In this document: piece after piece, positions 18,786-25,267 of the stretch
Position numbering within the stretch: the first letter of the stretch is position 1
Layout: every line of letters begins with the position of its first letter
Source of the DNA: an uncultured Eubacteriales bacterium
Lineage (GTDB): Bacteria; Bacillota; Clostridia; Christensenellales; CAG-917
Length of the DNA: 64,000 nt
Direction: 5' to 3'
Assembly (NCBI GenBank): GCA_900544575.1
Contig: UQVO01000009.1
Coordinates: 1 to 64,000, forward strand
Notes under the pieces: generated by a model
The model's input: only the letters and a program-made list of their open reading frames with translations
Told to the model about the DNA's origin: nothing
Database searches by the model: none
Position numbers and translations under genes: made by a program

Positions 18786-20311
18786 CAGATATACTTCCTT
18801 TCCGTATTACGGTATTGTATCGCTTCCGCGATATGCTTGGGCAGAATGTTTTCCTCCCCTTCCAGGTCGGCTATCGTGCGCGCCACTTTTAAGATGCGCG
18901 TGGTCGCGCGTGCGGTCAGCCCCATTTTGTCGAACGCCTTTTTGAGCAGGCGCTCTCCGTTTTCGTCGACCGCACAATACTTCGCAATATCCTTTGCGGT
19001 CATCTGCGAATTGGTGGCGATGTCCCTGCCTTCGAAACGTCTGCGCTGCACGGCGCGGGCGCGTTCCACCCTTTCCTTCACTTCCGCCGAAGTTTCGCCG
19101 CGTTCTCCGCCGCGCAATTCGGCATATTCCACTCCGTCCACCTCTATCTGCAAGTCTATCCTGTCCAGCAGCGGACCGCTGAGCTTGGACATATACGCGT
19201 GTATCTGCGCCGCGGTGCAGCGGCAGGTCTGCGTGCGGGAGCCGTAATTGCCGCAGGGGCACGGGTTCATACTCGCCACCAGCATAAAGTTGGCGGGATA
19301 TTCCACGGAATGCATAACGCGCGCGACGGTCACTTTCTTGTCTTCGAGAGGCTGCCGCAGCGTTTCCAGCGCGTGACGGCTGTATTCGGGCATCTCGTCG
19401 AGGAAAAGGACCCCGTTGTGCGCAAGGCTCACCTCGCCGGGTCTCGCCTTCGCGCCGCCGCCTATGAGCGCGGGCACCGTAGCCGTGTGGTGCGGCGTCC
19501 TGAACGGACGCACCGCGACAATGCCTTCCGACCCGTCGAGTATCCCCGCAACGCTGTGTATTTTCGTCACTTCCACCGCTTCGGCGAAAGTCATATCAGG
19601 CATTATGGTGGGCACGCACCTCGCAAGCATTGTCTTGCCCGCGCCGGGAGGCCCCGACATCAGCACGTTGTGCCCGCCCGCGACGGCTATTTCCAGCGCG
19701 CGCTTCGCCGCCGCCTGTCCCTTGACGTCCGCCATATCCACATCGTAGCGCAGGGTTTTCCGCGCCGCTTCGAAACCGCGCTTCGCCACTGGTTCTGCGG
19801 GCGCGCCGTTTAAAAACTCCACCACTTCGCGCAGGTTGCCGAACGCATACGCCTCTATTCCGTCTATATAACCCGCTTCCGCCGCATTCGCCGCAGGCAG
19901 AATGAACTTTTTCTCTCCCTTCTGCATAGCGGAAATTAGCAGCGGCATAACGCCGTTCACGTGACGCAAATCGCCGTTGAGGGCAAGCTCGCCTATCATC
20001 ACGAAGTCCTTATACAGTCTGCCCGTCACGGTTTCGGCGCATACCGAAATCCCTATCGCAATGGGCAGGTCAAGCGCAGCCCCTTCCTTCTTCGTTTCGG
20101 CGGGAGCCAGATTGACGGTTATGCGCCGCATAGGATAAGAAAATCCGCTGTTCTTTATCGCGGCGCGCACCCTCTCCTTGGACTCTTTCGTTGCGGCGGA
20201 AGCGAGGCCCACCGTTTCCACGCCGGGCAGACCGTTGTTGACGTCCACTTCCACGTCCACCGCATAACCTTCCAACCCTTCCAATGCGTAACTCTTGACC
20301 CCTGCAAGCAT
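18785..20311 (-). CDS. YifB/ComM-family Mg-chelatase-like AAA+ ATPase
   Basis: A 508-residue protein with an N-terminal Lon-like domain (MLAGVKSYALEGLEGYAVDV) and an AAA+ core. Walker A is GPPGAGKTML, Walker B is GVLFLDEMPEY, and a CPCGNYG...CRC zinc-like insertion follows. It belongs to the ComM/YifB group, whose proteobacterial members act as branch-migration helicases in transformation. The start at 20311 has GAGGTTTCC before it; a longer upstream frame has no family similarity. Its position before dprA supports a DNA-recombination role. Confidence 0.92.
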   Translation of the reverse strand: MLAGVKSYALEGLEGYAVDVEVDVNNGLPGVETVGLASAATKESKERVRAAIKNSGFSYPMRRITVNLAPAETKKEGAALDLPIAIGISVCAETVTGRLYKDFVMIGELALNGDLRHVNGVMPLLISAMQKGEKKFILPAANAAEAGYIDGIEAYAFGNLREVVEFLNGAPAEPVAKRGFEAARKTLRYDVDMADVKGQAAAKRALEIAVAGGHNVLMSGPPGAGKTMLARCVPTIMPDMTFAEAVEVTKIHSVAGILDGSEGIVAVRPFRTPHHTATVPALIGGGAKARPGEVSLAHNGVLFLDEMPEYSRHALETLRQPLEDKKVTVARVMHSVEYPANFMLVASMNPCPCGNYGSRTQTCRCTAAQIHAYMSKLSGPLLDRIDLQIEVDGVEYAELRGGERGETSAEVKERVERARAVQRRRFEGRDIATNSQMTAKDIAKYCAVDENGERLLKKAFDKMGLTARATTRILKVARTIADLEGEENILPKHIAEAIQYRNTERKYI

Positions 20312-20525
20312 TAGGAAACCTCTTGAAAACAGAGAAATTATCACAAGTCTAGCACACGCCGACGCAAAACGCAACAGATTGGGCGGACAATTAAAAGTCG
20401 CGCGCACGCGAGAGCGCGCGAGCAAGCGCAATTTGAAAGCGCGTGCGCCCGTGCGCGTTGAGTTTTTTCGGGGGATTTTTAACAATCGGTCGAAACCGGA
20501 ATATTCCGACGCAAAAAACAGATTC

Positions 20526-21161
20526 TTACTCGCCTTTTTCTTCGGCACTCCCCTTCCCGTCCGCCTTTGCGGCAAGATACCGGGAGAGCGCCCCGTCCGC
20601 AAGAAGCACCGCCACGAGAAGGATTATCGGCAGCCCTATTACGAGCATCATTCCTCCGGCAGACCCCATAAACCCCGACACATTCGTGACGACGGGCATT
20701 TTTCTCTCATACACTCCGACGATGTCGTCGCGCGTCAGCGTCCAGGTGTCCGTCCCGTCCGCCGCGTCGCCTTTGGTGCGGAAACCGACCTCTTCGCCGT
20801 CTTCCGTCACAATCTCCGTCACTCTGTGAGTGATGAGCATTCCCGCATAAGCGCCCCTCGGAGCGGTGAAAGTCACGACGTCGCCGACGGAGATGTCCCC
20901 GCCCTCGTATGCGTCGCACAAAATCACGTCGCCCGCGGACAGCGTCGGCTCCATACTTCCCGACTGCACTTTCAGGATTACGTATCCGAAAACTTCCCTG
21001 CCGTCCTCGCCCGCTTTCGCCACCAGCACAAGCACAACGCAAAAACACACCGCGGCAATCGCCGCCACGGTCAGCACGAGCGAAACCGCCCTGTACCACA
21101 GCGGCAGTTTCTTTCTTTCGTTTTTGTCCGCACCGTTTCTCGAAAACATATCTTCCGACAC
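20526..21161 (-). CDS. sipW: Signal peptidase I, SipW/ER type
   Basis: Membrane serine peptidase that cleaves secretory signal peptides. The 211-residue protein has an N-terminal transmembrane helix (about 25-48), the nucleophile in LKVQSGSMEPTLSAGD (Ser69), a His instead of the usual Lys in LITHRVTEI (H112), and a C-terminal transmembrane helix (about 168-190). The Ser-His pairing marks the SipW/archaeal-eukaryotic subtype found in Bacillota. The frame starts at GTG 21161, but ATG 21149 (MFSRN) is equally possible, and neither has a strong ribosome site. No biofilm tasA-like substrate gene is adjacent. Confidence 0.88.
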   Translation of the reverse strand: MSEDMFSRNGADKNERKKLPLWYRAVSLVLTVAAIAAVCFCVVLVLVAKAGEDGREVFGYVILKVQSGSMEPTLSAGDVILCDAYEGGDISVGDVVTFTAPRGAYAGMLITHRVTEIVTEDGEEVGFRTKGDAADGTDTWTLTRDDIVGVYERKMPVVTNVSGFMGSAGGMMLVIGLPIILLVAVLLADGALSRYLAAKADGKGSAEEKGE

Positions 21162-21531
21162 TTTATCTTGCTGTTTTTGTCATATAAAAGGCTTGTTTTG
21201 CCGTTTGCCCCGCCGACGCCGATTCGCCGCATACGACTTCCGCGGCGCATTCTCCCGCGTATACGCACACACATTCACACACACGCCTGCACGTTCTTCC
21301 GCCGCAGGCGCACGGTCCGAAGATACGGCAACGGATAAATTATACTCCCCTACGCCATTTCGCGCAAGTGCCCGCCGTGCGAAGGCTCTCCGCTGCTCCT
21401 GCTCATCCCTCAAGGCATTATCCTTCCTCGGATTTTCTGCCCCGTATGCGGAAACTCTTCCACGCCCTTTCCCTTACTGTGACTCAAAGCCGACCGTCAC
21501 TGACACTATCCGCGCACTTCGGCAAAATGTG
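21162..21531. other. Intergenic stretch without a recognisable gene
   Basis: About 370 bp between the signal peptidase gene and the tRNA-Leu promoter. It contains a short CA-rich run near 21266-21290. I see no convincing open frame, hairpin or RNA motif. Confidence 0.5.
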
Positions 21532-21560
21532 TTGAAATATATCCCTTCTTGCGTTATAAT
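21532..21560 (+). promoter_or_regulatory. Sigma-A promoter of tRNA-Leu(UAA)
   Basis: TTGAAA (21532-21537), a 17-bp spacer and TATAAT (21555-21560), ending 44 bp before the tRNA. Confidence 0.85.
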
Positions 21561-21604
21561 CAATCGCGCAGGCGGCAGAATCCCGCCCTGCACCACGACG
21601 GCAC

Positions 21605-21690
<86 letters not shown>

Positions 21691-21696
21691 GACCAG

Positions 21697-21741
21697 AATA
21701 ATACGAACCAAGAAGACGATTCGAGGTTCGTATTATTTTTT
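21697..21741 (+). terminator. Terminator after tRNA-Leu(UAA)
   Basis: AATAATACGAACC (21697-21709) and GGTTCGTATTATT (21725-21737) form a 13-bp perfect stem followed by a T run. Confidence 0.88.
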
Positions 21742-21791
21742 GCAAGAGATTTCTTTGGTTTAATCTTTAAATTGAAATAATTGAAAAGTAC

Positions 21792-21814
21792 AAGGCGAGA
21801 TTTTTACTCGCCTT
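21792..21814 (-). terminator. Terminator after the DUF3644 gene
   Basis: AAGGCGAG (21792-21799) and CTCGCCTT (21807-21814) form an 8-bp stem immediately beyond the DUF3644 stop codon. Confidence 0.8.
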
Positions 21815-21817
21815 TTT

Positions 21818-22810
21818 CTATCTTGCATAAAGTTCTATAAGTTTTTCTATTGCCTTTTCGCTATAAAAACCCGTTTTCGAGCTTTTCGGGTTAAGCGGAT
21901 TGAGTAATCGCACCATAAACCACTCTTTATTTTCCTTGATCAATTTCAAGTAATTATAAAACTGATTATTCAATTTAATATCGGGAAGTTTCTCTTTAAC
22001 CTTTCTTTGTAATTCTTTATAAGAATAAGGATATTTTTGCTTTATTAATTCGGTTTCATCTACTCTGATTGCAGGAACACTAGGATTATCAGTAAATCTA
22101 TATTCTTTTGTTAATACAACGGCATCATAATTAGATGGGTCAATTGCTGCAATTATATCAGCATTCGATATGTTTTTTACATTATTTACAAACATGTTAA
22201 AACCAACAACAATTGATTCAGCAATACCGTCATCATTCAATTTTTTTATTGTTTTAATTACATCCCCCATAAATGAATTGGTAACTTTGTTTGTGGACTT
22301 TTTACTGAGATATTCAACTGGTTCAAAAGGCAACTTAAAACCTATAGGTAATATTATTAAGTTTTCGTTATCTGTTATTTCACGATGGAAATATTTTTCA
22401 AGAAAAGCATTAAAATTTAACGTTGCTTTAGATAGCAACATAAAAATTATGGGGTCGAGTTCGCTTTCAAAATAGTGCGTGTTATTATTTCTATATTCTG
22501 ACAGCAAAAACAAATTTTCCTTTACGGAGTTAAAGTTTTTATTCCCTTCAGTTTTGTTTATATGCTCGTGTACATAAACTAACGCTTTGCTAAAATTAAT
22601 TGTGTGGTTTTTATCTGTAAATATTAGTTTTTTACCAATATATTTATAAATATATGCTTTAAGCGCTAATTCCCACGCATTTATAACGAGTAATGTTGCT
22701 GTTGGGTAACGATAAGGAATACGGGGTTTATTATGTATTTCAATGCCTGCGAATATAGCCGATTCTGCAGAGTCAATTAGGCTTTTAACTACATTTTTCT
22801 TTCTTGACAT
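21818..22810 (-). CDS. DUF3644 protein with HEPN-like R-x4-H motif
   Basis: A 330-residue protein. The N-terminal part (about 1-170) matches the DUF3644 pattern, with NAWELALKAYIYK near 44-56. EYRNNNTHYF contains R107-x4-H112, the spacing of the catalytic motif in HEPN-type RNases. The C-terminal half is lysine-rich and of unknown role. ATG 22810 is preferred over GTG 22819 because AAGGTG lies six bases before it. The gene is strongly A+T-rich compared with the chromosome and is monocistronic. RNase activity in defence or growth arrest is an inference from the motif; no partner antitoxin is visible next to it. Confidence 0.75.
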   Translation of the reverse strand: MSRKKNVVKSLIDSAESAIFAGIEIHNKPRIPYRYPTATLLVINAWELALKAYIYKYIGKKLIFTDKNHTINFSKALVYVHEHINKTEGNKNFNSVKENLFLLSEYRNNNTHYFESELDPIIFMLLSKATLNFNAFLEKYFHREITDNENLIILPIGFKLPFEPVEYLSKKSTNKVTNSFMGDVIKTIKKLNDDGIAESIVVGFNMFVNNVKNISNADIIAAIDPSNYDAVVLTKEYRFTDNPSVPAIRVDETELIKQKYPYSYKELQRKVKEKLPDIKLNNQFYNYLKLIKENKEWFMVRLLNPLNPKSSKTGFYSEKAIEKLIELYAR

Positions 22811-23032
22811 TACTTGCACCTTCGTGATTTTTTTGTATTATACAATATTTTGCGTTAAAAATCAAGTTGCCTATACCATATCTTGTGTGGTGTTTATCGC
22901 GATAATTTAACACAATACATCAATAAATATTAACAGCCGAGAATTTTTCTAGGTCATTTATTTAACGAGATTAAAATAATCCTCCGAATTCGCTTTTTCG
23001 GGAGGCTTAGTTTCGCATAGTTCCTCGCTGAC
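22811..23032. other. Intergenic, A+T-rich region upstream of the foldback element
   Basis: Holds the presumed DUF3644 promoter on the minus strand (A/T-rich but no clear consensus) and an imperfect hairpin near 22981-23005 (CCTCC...GGGAGG). No frame of note. Confidence 0.4.
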
Positions 23033-23175
23033 GTCAACGGCCGCAAAATCGTTGCTTAAAACATCTATATAAAGACTTTTAGGGCCGAGTAAGGATTATT
23101 CCTTGCTCGGCTCTTTTACTGTCTATAAGGCATTTCCAGACTCGTACGCAACGATTTTGGCTTTGTTCCGTTGAC
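23033..23175 (+). promoter_or_regulatory. Large foldback element upstream of the sigma-like gene
   Basis: The outer arms 23033-23055 and 23148-23175 are inverted copies: CAAAATCGTTGC pairs with GCAACGATTTTG, and GTCAACGG with CCGTTGAC, with a 7-nt bulge between the two paired blocks. Nested inside is a perfect GCCGAG/CTCGGC hairpin (23084-23111) extended by AAGGA/TCCTT and followed by CTTTTA. The inner hairpin could terminate transcription, and the outer stem could compete with it. The element ends about 100 bp before the gene at 23273. It may be a structured leader or RNA, or the ends of a small mobile sequence. Confidence 0.55.
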
Positions 23176-23272
23176 TTCCGCCGGCTCGCTATTTAGTGCA
23201 CTGATATTTACCGTCCTATGCACCTTCGCCTCTTGCCGAAAAAGGCAAATCAATTCGGAGGTGTAACTCAAA

Positions 23273-23944
23273 ATGGAAATGTTGGTATCAAAGTTCTCAA
23301 AAGGAAAGTACCGTAACGAAGGCGACTTATTCGCCGAACCTATCTCTGCCAGGAACGTCAAACTTATGGGCGAAATGATAGCATTGCAGGCATTACGCAC
23401 CGTGAAAAAGTATGATATGAAGATCGCAGACAAACTGTATATCGGTCTAATAAAGGATTTACATCACATGAACGAAATAGACTATATCGTATCGGACGGA
23501 TATGACGTCGCACAGACCGCAATCTGCTTTCTGTATCAGTTCGTTGGTCACAGCGCCAATGAAATTTACGGCAAAGACCGTAGAGGGAAAGAGATATCTA
23601 TCAAACTTGCCTGCTACCGTGAAGTAGACCACTTCATCAACCTTCTTCGTAACAGGCCGGACAGGCGCGGGACTGTCGTTGAATCCATTGACTTTACAGA
23701 CTATAAGGCTTTGCCATTGGATCCCGTGAACTGTTTTGAACATGAACAAACCGATTATACGAAATACGATGAACTCGTAGGCGCGTTGCAGTTATCCGCT
23801 TTGGAACTCGCTATTCTGAACTGCTATATGAACGGCATGGTACAATCCGAAGTCTGCGCCGAACTCGGTATCGGCAGAGGCAAGATAAATTCCCGCAAAG
23901 CAAGCATAAGACGAAGATACTTTACTTGCTTTGGAACGCCTTAA
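23273..23944 (+). CDS. Sigma-factor-like helix-turn-helix protein of the island
   Basis: A 223-residue protein. The C-terminal 45 residues (LSALELAILNCYMNGM followed by VCAELGIGRGK) look like a sigma-70 region 4 helix-turn-helix. The N-terminal 120 residues contain repeated motifs such as IADKLYIGLIKDLHHMNEID, also seen in proteins of clostridial integrative elements. The start at 23273 is preceded by GGAGGTG. It is the only plus-strand gene in the left half of the island and follows the foldback leader. A role in transcription of element genes is plausible; its target promoters are unknown. Confidence 0.6.
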   Translation: MEMLVSKFSKGKYRNEGDLFAEPISARNVKLMGEMIALQALRTVKKYDMKIADKLYIGLIKDLHHMNEIDYIVSDGYDVAQTAICFLYQFVGHSANEIYGKDRRGKEISIKLACYREVDHFINLLRNRPDRRGTVVESIDFTDYKALPLDPVNCFEHEQTDYTKYDELVGALQLSALELAILNCYMNGMVQSEVCAELGIGRGKINSRKASIRRRYFTCFGTP

Positions 23945-23966
23945 TATGTTACATGTAACAGTGGTA

Positions 23967-24004
23967 AAAAAGATTAGGAGCAAAATATTGCCCCTAATCT
24001 TTTT
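23967..24004. terminator. Terminator between the sigma-like gene and the 57-aa ORF
   Basis: AAAAAGATTAGG and CCTAATCTTTTT form a 12-bp stem with T runs on either strand. The 57-residue frame on the minus strand ends within it. Confidence 0.85.
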
Positions 24005-24167
24005 CCTTTGAAGATATTACAAAAGTAGGAATCCTTTTTTGAGTCGTGGACGAGCATGTGTATTCGCCTTTTTTGCGACCAAAATTCCAACAACTGACAA
24101 ACATATTTTCTTTAGTTTCGGTTTCAACAACAATCACATCTTTTTTTGCATTACTTTTTTTATCCAT
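23994..24167 (-). CDS. Small hypothetical protein downstream of the SDH protease
   Basis: A 57-residue frame with ATG at 24167 and TAG at 23994, beginning 13 bp after the protease stop codon and ending inside the terminator, so it fits as the last gene of that message. It is lysine-rich (MDKKSNAKKDVIVVETETKE) with two cysteines in the second half (SCWNFGRK and YTCSST). A GAGGTG sequence lies upstream but somewhat far from the ATG. I do not recognise it. The compact middle part could be a small beta fold, or a partner or substrate of the protease. Confidence 0.5.
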   Translation of the reverse strand: MDKKSNAKKDVIVVETETKENMFVSCWNFGRKKGEYTCSSTTQKRIPTFVISSKEKD

Positions 24168-24180
24168 AACTTATTCTATG

Positions 24181-25095
24181 TCACCTCGCTTGAGTAGTGA
24201 TATATCGTGCTCCCAATTGATTCTCGATTATCTTCGAAACCATTGTTCCATCGATTGTTATTATGGTAGCATGATGAACACTTAATACAAGTTCTTGAAG
24301 GTCCTGATCATCTTCAAGTGCGATTATTTTGAGCCCCATTTTATCACAATCCAAAGCACTAAAATGTCTTGAATGAGATTTGTTATTACTGTTCAACTTT
24401 TTAAGAATCTTTGCGACAATTTTATTGGCTTTATCTTTTGGTTCATTAGCAAACATATTATTGCGCAACCATTCTCCAGTTAAACTACTCGATAATTGTA
24501 TGGCATCTATTACAGAATAATAAAATGCTGGAGGGTATTTAGCTAACTGAATTTTCCAATATTCCTTTGATTTAGGATCCTCTTCTAAATTCTGTTTAGC
24601 ATCATTAAATTCTTGCATTATATTATATGCGGGAACCCCACCATATTGTGGATCAATAGGGCCAAGGCAGGAATGCTTACCCATGATAATTTCTTTTGCA
24701 GAACAAGCTAACATTGTTCCCGCGGACATTGCCATTTGTGGAACAATAACTCTTATATCATTGTTGAATTTTGTATGTAGATATTTGACAATACCCTCCG
24801 TCGCTGTCGGGTTTCCTCCCGGAGTATGCAGAATTAAATCAAGACCTTTTGTGCAATCCAAGTCCTTAAGAGCATTCATAAAGCCAGTTATGTCGCTATC
24901 ATTGATATCAATATTTTGATCACGATTTTGTTTCAGCCACCCCGAATAATAAGAAATAACGTTTCTCCCAGTTTTTTCGCTCAAAAGTTGAATATATTTA
25001 CACCGCAAGTCATCAAGGGACAAGGCTGGAATTTCCCTCCCCGTAGCATCTTTATGTGGTTGCAATTCAATGAGCAGTTCCCCCCAACTTGGCAT
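24181..25095 (-). CDS. SDH-type serine protease (ClpP/crotonase fold)
   Basis: A 304-residue protein of the serine dehydrogenase proteinase (SDH/SppA-like) family. The glycine loop LILHTPGGNPT is at about 87-97 and the presumed nucleophile lies in MAMSAGTMLAC (Ser124). CLGPIDPQYGG follows, as in related ATP-independent membrane-clipping proteases, but this protein has no evident transmembrane helix. The start at 25095 has AGGAGG six bases upstream and a promoter at 25121-25149. It is A+T-rich and located in a defence-type island. The substrate is unknown, and a 57-residue frame follows in the same direction. Confidence 0.8.
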   Translation of the reverse strand: MPSWGELLIELQPHKDATGREIPALSLDDLRCKYIQLLSEKTGRNVISYYSGWLKQNRDQNIDINDSDITGFMNALKDLDCTKGLDLILHTPGGNPTATEGIVKYLHTKFNNDIRVIVPQMAMSAGTMLACSAKEIIMGKHSCLGPIDPQYGGVPAYNIMQEFNDAKQNLEEDPKSKEYWKIQLAKYPPAFYYSVIDAIQLSSSLTGEWLRNNMFANEPKDKANKIVAKILKKLNSNNKSHSRHFSALDCDKMGLKIIALEDDQDLQELVLSVHHATIITIDGTMVSKIIENQLGARYITTQAR

Positions 25096-25120
25096 AAAGT
25101 TTCCTCCTACGTTTTTTATA

Positions 25121-25149
25121 ATAATAACACATAATATCGGAACAAGCAA
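25121..25149 (-). promoter_or_regulatory. Promoter of the SDH protease gene
   Basis: On the minus strand TTGCTT (25144-25149), a 17-bp spacer and TATTAT (25121-25126), 26 bp before the start codon. Confidence 0.6.
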
Positions 25150-25223
25150 ATCAATCTGCCAATTTAGTAATCTCTATGATTTGTGAGGATAGATCCTCTA
25201 AATATCATATAAGATAAAAGTAG

Positions 25224-25251
25224 AAGCCGTAGTCAGACGATTACGGCTTTT
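25224..25251 (-). terminator. Terminator of the restriction-like operon
   Basis: AAGCCGTA (25224-25231) and TACGGCTT (25242-25249) form an 8-bp stem just past the helicase stop codon. Confidence 0.75.
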
Positions 25252-25267
25252 GTCATAAAATATATAG

